A stretch of 64,000 nucleotides of DNA from positions 1 to 64,000 of the forward strand of contig NZ_JAQMUE010000077.1 in NCBI RefSeq assembly GCF_028330985.1, read 5' to 3'. Every line of letters starts with the position of its first letter. Position 1 is the stretch's first letter. This document shows, in pieces, positions 41,387-50,624 of the stretch. Source of the DNA: Roseofilum reptotaenium CS-1145 (GTDB lineage Bacteria; Cyanobacteriota; Cyanobacteriia; Cyanobacteriales; Desertifilaceae). The translations under genes and the position numbers were made by a program. The notes under the pieces were generated by a model. It ran no database searches. It saw only the letters and a list, made by a program, of their open reading frames with translations, and was not told the DNA's origin.

Positions 41387-42136
41387 ATGTCACGAGTGGT
41401 ATTGAGAGAGCAACAACATCCCCTAATTCGGCAGTTAGCCGATACTCTAGAGCAGGTTTGGAAAACTTATCTAGACCTGGAACCCTATGATTTGCCTGGA
41501 GAGTTAGGTTATGTGGAGGGACGACTAGAGGGGGAGAAGCTAACAATTGAAAATAAATGTTATCAAACGCCTCAGTTTCGGAAGATTCATCTGGAGTTGG
41601 CAAAGCTCGGCAAGGGTTTGGATATTCTCCATTGTGTGATGTTTCCGCGACCGAATTATAATTTGCCCATGTTTGGTTGCGATCTAGTGGCGGGTAAGGG
41701 ACAGATTAGTGCAGCGATCGCCGATTTGTCTCCAGTGAATCCTAACCGCACCTTGCCAGAGTCCTATTATCGAGCGCTGCAATCTTTACCTAAACCAGAA
41801 TTTGCCCAATATCGCCAACTCCCCCCTTGGGCGGATATTTTTTCCGAGTTTTGTTTGTTTATTCGCCCAGAAAATGAAGCGGAAGAAGTTCATTTTGTCG
41901 AACGGGTAGAGGCATTTATGAAAATTCATTGTGCCCAAGCCGCAGCCGCGCAACCCGTTTCCGCCGGAGAACAGAAGACAATTTTGGCCGGTCAACGCTA
42001 TTACTGTACCCAACAACAACAAAATGATAAGACTCGCCGAGTCTTAGAAAAGGCATTTGGCCGCGAATGGGCAGATAATTATATGAATAAGGTGCTCTTT
42101 GATTACGTTGAAAACCCGGAAGACTGTGTGGTTTAA
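41387..42136 (+). CDS. pcyA: Phycocyanobilin:ferredoxin oxidoreductase
   Basis: A ferredoxin-dependent bilin reductase of 249 residues. [20 protein letters not shown] and [20 protein letters not shown] match PcyA, as do the catalytic His in LHCVMFPRP and Asp in MFGCDLVAG and the ending [13 protein letters not shown]. It makes the phycobilisome and phytochrome pigment phycocyanobilin from biliverdin. GAAGG eight bases upstream favours the ATG at 41387 over that at 41369. It converges with the phosphatase gene just after its stop. Confidence 0.95.
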   Translation: MSRVVLREQQHPLIRQLADTLEQVWKTYLDLEPYDLPGELGYVEGRLEGEKLTIENKCYQTPQFRKIHLELAKLGKGLDILHCVMFPRPNYNLPMFGCDLVAGKGQISAAIADLSPVNPNRTLPESYYRALQSLPKPEFAQYRQLPPWADIFSEFCLFIRPENEAEEVHFVERVEAFMKIHCAQAAAAQPVSAGEQKTILAGQRYYCTQQQQNDKTRRVLEKAFGREWADNYMNKVLFDYVENPEDCVV

Positions 42137-42137
42137 C

Positions 42138-42671
42138 CTACTTTAATTCAGGCGATAATGGAGACTTGAGATAAGCTTGGATTGCCTGAAGTTCAGTCTC
42201 GGTGGGCGCGCTACGGCGATGGACTTCCTTGAGGAATCGTAAGCTTTCCCAGAGTTCAAGACCTTGGTGGCGACACAGATAAGCAAGACAGACCGTAGGC
42301 GATCGCTCTATACCCGCAAAGCAATGGATATAAAGAGATTTTCCTTCCTCTAGGGTTTGGTGAACCAGCTTAACCGCTTCGGCTAAGTCTTCAGGTTTCA
42401 ATGGTTCTTGATAGTGACTATCGGGCAGAGGATAGCACAGACACTGAAATTGGCTCTTAAATTCAGGTTGGATTGCCCCTTCTGCCTCTGGACAGAGGGA
42501 GAGAATGGTTTCAATCTGTTCTTCCTGTAGACGGGCATAATGGTTTTTATGGATTGGCAGGGGGCCGATCGCCAATTTCCGAGGTAAAACCCAATGGCAA
42601 CAAAATCGATCTTTACGGTTTGAAGATTGCCCTGGGGACTTTTGAGTTAATTTCTTCCAGAATGAAATCAC
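42138..42671 (-). CDS. Dual-specificity/tyrosine phosphatase-like protein
   Basis: The 177-residue protein has the CX5R active site in YIHCFAGIERSPTVCLAYLC and a preceding general-acid region (CYPLPDSHYQEPL). The start holds WVLPRKLAIGPLP, which is typical of cyanobacterial DSP-like proteins. It probably dephosphorylates phosphotyrosine or phosphoserine substrates. It converges with pcyA and is divergent from the exopolysaccharide genes, which include a tyrosine kinase, so a linked role is conceivable but unproven. Confidence 0.8.
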   Translation of the reverse strand: MISFWKKLTQKSPGQSSNRKDRFCCHWVLPRKLAIGPLPIHKNHYARLQEEQIETILSLCPEAEGAIQPEFKSQFQCLCYPLPDSHYQEPLKPEDLAEAVKLVHQTLEEGKSLYIHCFAGIERSPTVCLAYLCRHQGLELWESLRFLKEVHRRSAPTETELQAIQAYLKSPLSPELK

Positions 42672-42834
42672 GATAATCAGGAACGATTCAGATCATTAGT
42701 ATAATCAAGGCGAGGTAAGAAACCTCCGGAATTTCAGTTGCTAAAGGTGATGTAGTAATCGTCAACCACCAGAAGGTGTTGAGTGTTAAACTATATCTCC
42801 AATAGTATAGAGTTGAATTTTAAAAAAAGCATAT

Positions 42835-44331
42835 ATGGCTAAATTGATAATGGCAAAGGCGATCGCTCAAGAACCCAAACGATTAAGTCCCTTAAAAACA
42901 AAGCAGAGAAAAAACATATGGGTAACATGGATACGATCTTCTGGGGCGATCGCCTTGGCGGGTTGTCTGACCTGGGGTAGCTTCCCCACCCTTGTTTTAG
43001 CTCAAAGTCCAGTTGCCCCCGTCCCCACTTCCTTACCCGTAGATGAAGGCTATACCCTCGGAGCAGGCGATCGGCTAAAAGTTGATATCTTTAACGTTCC
43101 TGAATATAGCGGCGAATTTTTGATTTTATCCGATGGCTCCCTCAATTTACCCGTTGTAGGTGCAGTGCAAGTTCAGGGGCTAACCTTTCCTCAAGCATCG
43201 GATAAAATAGCGACCGTTATGTCTCGCTATCTGCGGAACCCCATTGTTACCCTCAGCTTAATCAGTGTACGTCCTGTGAAAGTGGGCATAGCTGGAGAAG
43301 TCTATAGTCCTGGCGTATACTCCATGTCCTTAAATGGGAATGAAGAAGTTGCTTTACCAACCGTCACTCGTGTAATTGATTTAGCTGGAGGAATTACCCA
43401 AGCAGCGGATATCCGAAGGATTCAAATCCGTCGCTCTCGTTCCAGTCAACAAGACAGCGATCAGATCATTACGGTAGATTTATGGAGATTATTACAAACT
43501 GCCGATCTAAGTCAAGACCTCTTATTAAGAGATGGCGATAGTCTCTTTATTCCGACTGCCACAGATGTAGATTTACAAGAAAGTAGTATTTTAGCGAATG
43601 CCAGCTTTGCTGGTGCAGACTCAGGCCCTTTAAAAATTGCAGTCGTCGGTGAAGTAAATCGACCGGGCCCCTATACCATCAACAATAACTCAGAAGAAAA
43701 TGATGTTACCGTGACTGCTGCCATTCAATCAGCCGGGGGCATCACAGAACAAGCTGATATTCGCAATATTCAAGTGCGGCGGTTAACCAAATCGGGAAAA
43801 GAGCAAATTGTTGATGTTGATTTGTGGAAACTCCTTCAAGAAGGCGATTTACGCCAGGATATGCCTCTCCAAGAAGGGGATACCATTGTTATTGGCACGG
43901 CCACTGAACTGAGTCCAGATGAAGCCACAGAACTAGCTTCAACCAGCTTTTCCCCAGCAGTGATTAACGTTAATATTGTGGGAGAAGTTATCAGACCGGG
44001 TAGAGTAGAAGTACTCCCGAATACCCCCTTAGCCCAGGCTTTATTAGCGGCAGGAGGATTTAATAACAATGCCAGAGAACGTTCAGTGGAATTGATCCGC
44101 CTGAATCCCAATGGGACGGTCACCAAGCGAGAAGTCTCCATTGACTTTAGCCGAGCGCTAGACGAAGGGAATAATCCAGCCTTGCGTAATAACGATACAA
44201 TCGTTGTATCCCCATCCCGTGTAGCTGAATTGGGCAATGCTGTAAGTCCAGTCTTTAATGTCTTAGGAACCGTAGGCGGAATCTTTACGATTCCCAGAAC
44301 GGTGTATCGTTTATTTGATGATTTGTTTTAA
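42835..44331 (+). CDS. Polysaccharide export protein with SLBB domains (Wza/OPX-like)
   Basis: The 498-residue protein has a signal-type hydrophobic segment ending PTLVLAQS, a Poly_export domain (GYTLGAGDRLKVDIFNVPEY, ILSDGSLNLPVVGAVQV), then three SLBB repeats, each beginning with a pattern like VGIAGEVYSPGVY or VAVVGEVNRPGPY. A C-terminal hydrophobic stretch ends it. It would form or support the outer-membrane exit for exopolysaccharide. The Wzc-type kinase gene follows 70 bases later, so they form one functional unit. Confidence 0.9.
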   Translation: MAKLIMAKAIAQEPKRLSPLKTKQRKNIWVTWIRSSGAIALAGCLTWGSFPTLVLAQSPVAPVPTSLPVDEGYTLGAGDRLKVDIFNVPEYSGEFLILSDGSLNLPVVGAVQVQGLTFPQASDKIATVMSRYLRNPIVTLSLISVRPVKVGIAGEVYSPGVYSMSLNGNEEVALPTVTRVIDLAGGITQAADIRRIQIRRSRSSQQDSDQIITVDLWRLLQTADLSQDLLLRDGDSLFIPTATDVDLQESSILANASFAGADSGPLKIAVVGEVNRPGPYTINNNSEENDVTVTAAIQSAGGITEQADIRNIQVRRLTKSGKEQIVDVDLWKLLQEGDLRQDMPLQEGDTIVIGTATELSPDEATELASTSFSPAVINVNIVGEVIRPGRVEVLPNTPLAQALLAAGGFNNNARERSVELIRLNPNGTVTKREVSIDFSRALDEGNNPALRNNDTIVVSPSRVAELGNAVSPVFNVLGTVGGIFTIPRTVYRLFDDLF

Positions 44332-44401
44332 TTGATAAAATCATGCTCCTCAGCCATCAGTTTTACTGTTACACTGCTGTCAATTGAGAGGTTTTGAATC
44401 C

Positions 44402-46729
44402 ATGCAAGCTGGTACTCCCCCTAAATCTAATCAAAACGGCAATGGCCACAATGGCAATGGCCATAATGGCAATGGTCACAACGGATATAAGCCCTATCCA
44501 GTTGCCATTCCTGCTCTTCCCCAGGCATCGGAGACGGAGGAATTTGATCCGAAACAGTTGTTGGTCATTGCTCGTAGACGTTGGCTGGCGCTGGCTGGAG
44601 TGGCGATCGCCGTCACCGGAGCTATTTGGGGCTGGACGCTCACCCGTACCCCGGTTTATCAATCGAATTTTCGCATGTTGGTTGAGCCAATTTCAGAAGA
44701 TGATAACTCTAAGGAATTGTTACGATTAGGGTTGGGGCCGAGCTTTGATTATGCAACTCAAATTGAAGTGTTGCGATCTCCAACTCTTCTCGAACCCCTG
44801 GTGCGAGATATGCAACAAACCTATCCTGATATGACCTATGGGGAATTGGTCAGTAATTTGACGATTCAACAGGCGATCGGTGACCAAGAGCGATACACCA
44901 AGATCTTAAATATTTCCTTCCAAAGCTCTGATCCCCAAAAGACAAAAAACGTTTTAGATACTTTACTCCAAGGATATTCCCTGTATGGTATCCAACTGCG
45001 CCAATTGAGTATCCAACGAGTCGTGCAATTTGTAGAAGAACAACTGCCAGTCATCCGAGAGCAAGTTAACTCATACCAAGCAGAATTAGAAGCCTTCCGA
45101 GAACAACATAGCGTTATTGACCCAGAATTTAGAGGGAATGACATCTCTCGCTTACTCACCGATATTAACAAGCAGCAAAAAGACTCACAAGCCCAACTAG
45201 CAGAACTCCAATCTCTCTATGTCGTCTTACAAAGACAATTAGGGGCTTCTCCAGAACAAGCCTTAGCAGGAGCTGCTCTCAGTCAATCCTCTCGATACCA
45301 ACAACTGCTCAATCAACTACTAGAAATAGAAACCGAAATTGCCGAAGAATCTGTTCGTTTTCAACCGGATAGTCCCAATATTAAAGCCCTCTTAGAGCAA
45401 CGACAAAATCTGTTACCCCTAATTGATCGAGAAGCTCAACGGGTCGTGGGCGATCAACCGATCCCCAGCAATGGCGGGCAATTGACTCCTATTTCCGTCG
45501 GCTTGAGTACACAATTGGTAGACACAACCAATCAAATTCAGGTGCTACAAGTTCGCTTGTCTGCGTTAGCACAAGTTGAAAATCGACTCAAAGAAGAATT
45601 TTCAATTATTCCCGGTTTGGCTAGAGAATATACTGATATTCAACTGAAACTAGAAGTCGCGACCCAAAGCCTAGCCCGACTACTCGAAACTCGACAAACC
45701 CTACAATTAGAGGCAGCCCAAAAATCTGTATCTTGGGAAGTTCTTTCTGAACCCTTCCAACCGGGAGCGCCTATCTCCCCCAATGTTCCCCGCAATTTAG
45801 TCTTAGGCCTGTTCGCTGGAACCTTAATGGGATTAGGTGCGGCCTTACTGGCTGAACAACTCGATAATGCCTTCCACTCCACCAACGACCTCAAAGATTT
45901 GACTGGTTTACCCCTATTGGGGATTATTCCCTTTAAACGGGGCTTGAAACCCATTAGTGCCCCAGAAAGCATGAGAGCTAAAGTGGCCGCCGGTTCCGAC
46001 CATGAACCTACTCCAGAGCAAGCGCCAAAACGTCCTCTTAATCTCAGTTTAGGCTCTAAGGGCACTTACTATAACTCGTCTCCCTTCTTAGAGTCCTTCC
46101 GTTCCTTATACACCAATATTCGCTTTCTCAGTTCGGATACTCCTATCCGTTCCCTAGTCATTAGCTCCTGTTTACCCATGGAAGGGAAATCCACTGTATC
46201 GGTCAATTTAGCTCGGTCAGCCGCTGCCATGGGTCAACGGGTACTACTCGTTGATGCGGACTTACGCCATCCTATTCTTCATACCCGCTTAGGGCTACCT
46301 AATTTGCGGGGCTTAAGCAATATTATTACCAGTGAAATTGACCCCCGTGACGTAATTCATGCCGTTGAAGATCATTTTTATATCCTTACATCAGGTCAAG
46401 TCCCTCCCGATCCGATCAAGCTATTGTCTTCTCGCAAAATGCAGCATCTGATCGAACAATTCCAAACGGAATATGATTTAGTTATTTATGATACTCCTCC
46501 CAGCTTTGGATTAGCGGATGGTAGTCTCCTTGCCAAGCGTTCAGATGGTATTCTGTTAGTCGTTGCCCTAGGAAAAACAGGACGTTCTGAACTCAACCAA
46601 GTCTTAGATAACCTGAAAATGTCCTATGTATCGGTGCTTGGCATTATCGCTAATGGTGTTAAAGGGTTTGGTTCGGGTGTAGATTACTATTATCGCAACT
46701 ATATGCCCAACGAAGACCAAGTGATTTAA
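44402..46729 (+). CDS. Wzc-type polysaccharide copolymerase and tyrosine autokinase
   Basis: The 775-residue protein has a Wzz domain with two membrane helices (LALAGVAIAVTGAIWGWTL; LVLGLFAGTLMGLGAALLAE) flanking a long coiled-coil part. The cytoplasmic BY-kinase follows: Walker A LPMEGKSTVSVNLARS, Walker A' VDADLRHPIL, Walker B YDLVIYDTPPSFG. The tail DYYYRNY is a tyrosine cluster for autophosphorylation. It controls polysaccharide chain length and export. The N-terminus contains a threefold NGNGH repeat encoded by tandem 15-base units. The frame begins at a TTG at 44384; the ATG at 44402 is chosen. Confidence 0.9.
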   Translation: MQAGTPPKSNQNGNGHNGNGHNGNGHNGYKPYPVAIPALPQASETEEFDPKQLLVIARRRWLALAGVAIAVTGAIWGWTLTRTPVYQSNFRMLVEPISEDDNSKELLRLGLGPSFDYATQIEVLRSPTLLEPLVRDMQQTYPDMTYGELVSNLTIQQAIGDQERYTKILNISFQSSDPQKTKNVLDTLLQGYSLYGIQLRQLSIQRVVQFVEEQLPVIREQVNSYQAELEAFREQHSVIDPEFRGNDISRLLTDINKQQKDSQAQLAELQSLYVVLQRQLGASPEQALAGAALSQSSRYQQLLNQLLEIETEIAEESVRFQPDSPNIKALLEQRQNLLPLIDREAQRVVGDQPIPSNGGQLTPISVGLSTQLVDTTNQIQVLQVRLSALAQVENRLKEEFSIIPGLAREYTDIQLKLEVATQSLARLLETRQTLQLEAAQKSVSWEVLSEPFQPGAPISPNVPRNLVLGLFAGTLMGLGAALLAEQLDNAFHSTNDLKDLTGLPLLGIIPFKRGLKPISAPESMRAKVAAGSDHEPTPEQAPKRPLNLSLGSKGTYYNSSPFLESFRSLYTNIRFLSSDTPIRSLVISSCLPMEGKSTVSVNLARSAAAMGQRVLLVDADLRHPILHTRLGLPNLRGLSNIITSEIDPRDVIHAVEDHFYILTSGQVPPDPIKLLSSRKMQHLIEQFQTEYDLVIYDTPPSFGLADGSLLAKRSDGILLVVALGKTGRSELNQVLDNLKMSYVSVLGIIANGVKGFGSGVDYYYRNYMPNEDQVI

Positions 46730-46810
46730 GATTGATTGAGATGGATAAGACATCAACCCTCAATAAACTTGTTGGTTGATGTTTGGGAAGGTTGGACTTT
46801 AGAGAGAAAC

Positions 46811-48238
46811 CTAAAACTCTTTGAATTTCACGAGCTTTCCCCTATTGAGTTTCAGTTGCCATTCTGGATTAACCGTTAAAACCTCTCCATATTGTTGGGC
46901 AATGCGTTCTGGGGTAAAGTGAGTTTCGAGATAACGACGACCTTGACAACCCATAAACTCAGCTTTTTCTCGATTAGCCGCTAGTTCTCGAATGAACTGG
47001 GCCAATCCTTGAGAATCTCCATTGTCAAATGCTTGTCCAAAATTGACTTCTGATAACATTTGACGCAGATAGGAATGGGGTTCACAAATCGCGGCTACTG
47101 GGCGGCCAGCAGCTAGAATTCCATAGAGTTTACTGGGAGCCACTAAGCCTTCCATACCTGGACTAATGCTAACTAAAGATAGGTCACAGGCAGTCAGAGA
47201 GTAGGGTAAGCATTCTTTATCTTGATAGGGTAAGAAAGTAATCTGATTTAAGCCCAAAATCCTGGCTTGCTCCTGACAGGCTTGATATTTAGCACCATTG
47301 CCAATAAATACAAATTGGATGGGTTCATCTTTGAGGTGTTGCGCTGTAGAAATAATGGTATCTATATCATGGCAGCGTCCCATATTTCCTGAGTAGAGAA
47401 CACAGAACTTTTTGACTAGGTTATGTTGATGGGCAAACCAATTTTCTTCTTTAGGGATAGGGGCAATATGATGGGGGTCTGCCCAACTGTGAATCACAGC
47501 TACACGCTCGGCAATATCTGGACATTGGGCAAGCACTCGGTTTTTCATGCTTGGACTGAGAACAATCACTGATTTAGCTCTGCGCCAAACTAAACGATTG
47601 ACCTGATTCCAAAGACGGACTAATTTATGGGTTCTGGAAACTACTTTGAGTTCTACAGCTACATCTGGATAGAGATCATAAATGAGGCAAACATAGGGAA
47701 CACCAAAACAGAGGTTAGCTAAATATCCTAATAGAGGTAAGAAGGGTGGGGCAGTCGTTACTAATAAGATATCTCCGCGACTGGCTGTTTTTAGTAAGTG
47801 GAGTCCAGCCCGTAGACAGAAAATAATCCCATTGATCGCTTTTCCTCGGATGCGTTGTGATAAAATTCGGGTAGTACGCGATCGCCGAACGGATAAATGC
47901 TCATCTTCTTCTAACGTCGGTGCGTCCTCTTGACCAAAGGCATATCCTGGCTGTCCAGTAAAAATATGAACTTTCATTCCCTGGCGACCCAGTTGATGAG
48001 CTAGTTCTTCAATCAGTTGACCCGTAGCTGCATAATCCGGGGGATAATACTGAGTTAATATGGACAACCTTGTTGAATAGGATGCCTTTTTACCATTTTG
48101 GCTCGTATTGATTACGCTTAGATTCTGAGTAAAAGAGCGATACAATTTAGAATCCTCCTCAACAAGGATAAGGTTTAAATCTCTTTGCTTGGGTTGCTTT
48201 GTGTGGGCTATGGTAGACTTCACACTGTCTTTTCCCAA
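46811..48238 (-). CDS. Glycosyltransferase family 4 (WbuB-like)
   Basis: The 475-residue GT-B enzyme has LSILTQYYPPDYAATGQLIE at the start of the fold, LIYDLYPDVAVELKVV, and donor-site blocks CVLYSGNMGRCHDIDTII, FVFIGNGAKY and PSKLYGILAAGRPVAAI. This is the GT4 WbuB class that adds amino or deoxy sugars in surface polysaccharide synthesis. The first about 55 residues precede the fold and are unusual, so a later start is possible. It converges with the Wzc-type gene and heads a minus-strand set with SGNH and methyltransferase genes. Confidence 0.82.
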   Translation of the reverse strand: MGKDSVKSTIAHTKQPKQRDLNLILVEEDSKLYRSFTQNLSVINTSQNGKKASYSTRLSILTQYYPPDYAATGQLIEELAHQLGRQGMKVHIFTGQPGYAFGQEDAPTLEEDEHLSVRRSRTTRILSQRIRGKAINGIIFCLRAGLHLLKTASRGDILLVTTAPPFLPLLGYLANLCFGVPYVCLIYDLYPDVAVELKVVSRTHKLVRLWNQVNRLVWRRAKSVIVLSPSMKNRVLAQCPDIAERVAVIHSWADPHHIAPIPKEENWFAHQHNLVKKFCVLYSGNMGRCHDIDTIISTAQHLKDEPIQFVFIGNGAKYQACQEQARILGLNQITFLPYQDKECLPYSLTACDLSLVSISPGMEGLVAPSKLYGILAAGRPVAAICEPHSYLRQMLSEVNFGQAFDNGDSQGLAQFIRELAANREKAEFMGCQGRRYLETHFTPERIAQQYGEVLTVNPEWQLKLNRGKLVKFKEF

Positions 48239-48269
48239 TTCCAGTTAAAAGCGCTCGATTTAGGATAAT

Positions 48270-49262
48270 TTATTTAATACAGGATGGCAACTGATTGCCA
48301 AGTTGTAGATGTTGGCAAATGAGAGTTGCAACAGCTTGGTTACCTTGTTCATTGAGATGTACGCTATCCCGAAACAGGCTATTAATGGCTGATGGCGTTA
48401 AGGTAGACCAAGCTTCATAGACATCAATGACAGGAATACTTTGTGAGTTTAAAAGAGAAAAAAATTCTTGCTGGTAAGGTGGAGTTTTAGGTGTGGGGAG
48501 TAGATTAAAGCGGTTGGGAGTAAATAGCACCATAACAGGAATATTTTGTGCGCGAATAAACCGAACCATTTCCTGAAAAAACTTCATATTTTCAGCAAAC
48601 TGTTCTTGGGGTTGAAGTTGTAATTTAGGAATTTCTGAACTGGGTGTATTTAAGGGGATATAACCGGTGATTCTGGGCCAAGCATACCGACTCCAAGCCT
48701 CTGAAATCGCCAACGGAGGAGGGCGATCCGGAAAGTAAATTGAACCGACCGTATCACTGGTACTCGTGGGTTGAACTAAATCATGGACTCCAATTTGTAA
48801 AATCACCAAATCACTGTCAAAAAGACCAAATTTTTGCAAATATCCCCATTGATTCCCCAATCCCCAAGATCCAGAGGAAGCATTAAGAACTTCCAGGGAA
48901 TATCCAGATGTCTCTAGTTTCTCTTTAAGCTGTTCAGAAATTATTTCTGATTGATCGATAGGATTGCCACCATTTAAAACAGAATCACCAACCATCAAAA
49001 TTCTTAGGGTTTCTGGGGGCGTTTCCAGATTGATCGGATCGGATCGTTGAGAATATTGATTATAAATAATAGTTTTACCAAACCGCCATAAGTTCTGATT
49101 GGGTTGAAAACGGTATCCTGTTTGACTATCAGCTTGCACGAGAGCTGGTTTTCCTAAGCCTAAACCCAGCCGAAGAATCGTTTCAGTTATGAGGAAAATA
49201 GCTAAAATGGCTAGAGGAATTCGATAGGATTTTTTGGAGTTTAAGAGGTGGAAAATTTTCAT
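48270..49262 (-). CDS. SGNH/GDSL hydrolase-like membrane-anchored protein
   Basis: A membrane helix (YRIPLAILAIFLITETILRL) is followed by an SGNH fold: the nucleophile block LRILMVGDSVLNGGNP, the Asn/Gly block NASSGSWGLGNQ and the final catalytic pair in RDSVHLNEQGNQAVA. Such proteins de-esterify carbohydrates or acetylated polysaccharides. Its place in the exopolysaccharide cluster suggests tailoring of the polymer. An inner ATG at 49262 is chosen over 49271. Confidence 0.77.
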   Translation of the reverse strand: MKIFHLLNSKKSYRIPLAILAIFLITETILRLGLGLGKPALVQADSQTGYRFQPNQNLWRFGKTIIYNQYSQRSDPINLETPPETLRILMVGDSVLNGGNPIDQSEIISEQLKEKLETSGYSLEVLNASSGSWGLGNQWGYLQKFGLFDSDLVILQIGVHDLVQPTSTSDTVGSIYFPDRPPPLAISEAWSRYAWPRITGYIPLNTPSSEIPKLQLQPQEQFAENMKFFQEMVRFIRAQNIPVMVLFTPNRFNLLPTPKTPPYQQEFFSLLNSQSIPVIDVYEAWSTLTPSAINSLFRDSVHLNEQGNQAVATLICQHLQLGNQLPSCIK

Positions 49263-49320
49263 AAAAAGCAAAATTTATGATCGGATTGATTCAGTCTTCT
49301 ACATCAATCGATTTTATAGC

Positions 49321-50040
49321 TTATTTTTGGCAGATCCAAATCACAGTACTGTTGAATAAGTTACCGAAGATAGGAAAGGGGGAAAACATTTTCTTTTCAA
49401 GGGTAAGTCTATTTTTAAGCAAGGATTCTAAGTCCCGATAATCAAACCCTTTGTGGGCGCGATAGGAGAATTTTTGGGCATGGGATGAGGGGAAGCTTTT
49501 GCAATCCCAAAGAATAGCAGCCGAAAAGAGTTCCTGGGGCGTGTATCGCTCATACCCATACCCACCTTTTAGGTTCGCCAGATAGCGTCCCGTTTGTTTA
49601 ACAAATAGGGAAGGTCCAACTTCAATAGGAACTGAAATTACGATTTTGGCGTTGGGTTTACACAGGGGTAAAATCGTGTTGAGAATAGCCGAAGGATCGG
49701 GGACATGCTCTAAGGTTTCAGTGCAGAACACCAGATCTAGACTTTGAGGAAGAATGAGGCTATTGGTTTCTGAGGGTAGCCCTAATTTGAATCCAGGAAT
49801 ATCCCTTAAAGTTTCTTGAGAAGCGGTGAGCATATCGGCAGAAATATCAATGCCAAAACCTGATTGAATGAATCCTTGCTCATAGGCCGATCGCAGCAAC
49901 CATCCATCGCCACATCCGTAATCTAGGGCACAGGGATACTTTTGATTTCCCAGCGCATTAAGAACAGCTTGAAAGCGGGATTTATGAGCAACACGAGTGA
50001 GGGTATTTCCTTTTTCTAGAAGGCGTTCTGAATAGGACAT
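49321..50040 (-). CDS. Class I SAM-dependent methyltransferase
   Basis: Motif I is in CALDYGCGDGWLLRSAYEQG, motif II in FGIDISADML, and VFCTETLEHVPDPSAIL is the post-motif II block typical of Methyltransf_11/UbiE-like enzymes. The 239-residue protein has no membrane part. The substrate cannot be assigned; location next to polysaccharide genes suggests a sugar or lipid intermediate. Confidence 0.75.
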   Translation of the reverse strand: MSYSERLLEKGNTLTRVAHKSRFQAVLNALGNQKYPCALDYGCGDGWLLRSAYEQGFIQSGFGIDISADMLTASQETLRDIPGFKLGLPSETNSLILPQSLDLVFCTETLEHVPDPSAILNTILPLCKPNAKIVISVPIEVGPSLFVKQTGRYLANLKGGYGYERYTPQELFSAAILWDCKSFPSSHAQKFSYRAHKGFDYRDLESLLKNRLTLEKKMFSPFPIFGNLFNSTVIWICQK

Positions 50041-50271
50041 AAAATAAGGTGAGTTAGGTTAGAGGAACTGGAGTGGGAGTGAGTTTTAAGTTTAAGTTAG
50101 TTTATCATAAGAGATACTATCAACCGGGTATCAAGTGATTCGCAAACCAATAGCAGCATGATACAAATTTACGGGCACTCAAGGTTAGTCTACATTAGAG
50201 TTAGGCGTTATTCCTGATTTTCTGGATAACCTATTGGGGTCAGTAGTAAGGTTTCGTTTCATAAGGACAAT

Positions 50272-50604
50272 ATGATTAACCAATGTTTAGAGTCCGATCG
50301 CCTCTTTATGGACAACTGGAATCCGGATCGGGATGCCCTAGAAGCCTTTGAGAGCTATAGTGATCCGGCCATGATTTGGCAATTACGCCGAACCTGTTGG
50401 GGCAAGGTCTATGCCACAGAAGCAGCTAAAATCATCGTTAACTATAGCTTTAATATCCTCAATCTGGCTACTCTCTATGCCACGATCCATCCCGAAAACC
50501 ATCGTTCTGTTGCCGTTACCCAACGGTTAGGAATGACCAATTTAGGATTATGCGATCGCTACTACAATTGCCAACTCCTGCTCTTTGCACTTCAGAAACC
50601 CTAA
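50272..50604 (+). pseudogene. GNAT acetyltransferase with probable internal deletion
   Basis: The 110-residue frame starts like a RimJ/RimL-type GNAT (ESDRLFMDNWNPDRDALEAF) and ends like one (GKVYATEAAKIIVNYSFNIL, then LATLYATIHPENHRSVAVTQ). About 50-60 middle residues (strands before the acetyl-CoA loop, about FESYSDPAMIW to TCWGKVY) are missing. Normal members are about 165-180 residues. It remains in frame, so it may still be made, but it is probably inactive. Confidence 0.65.
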
Positions 50605-50624
50605 GCTTACCCTATTCCAGCACC

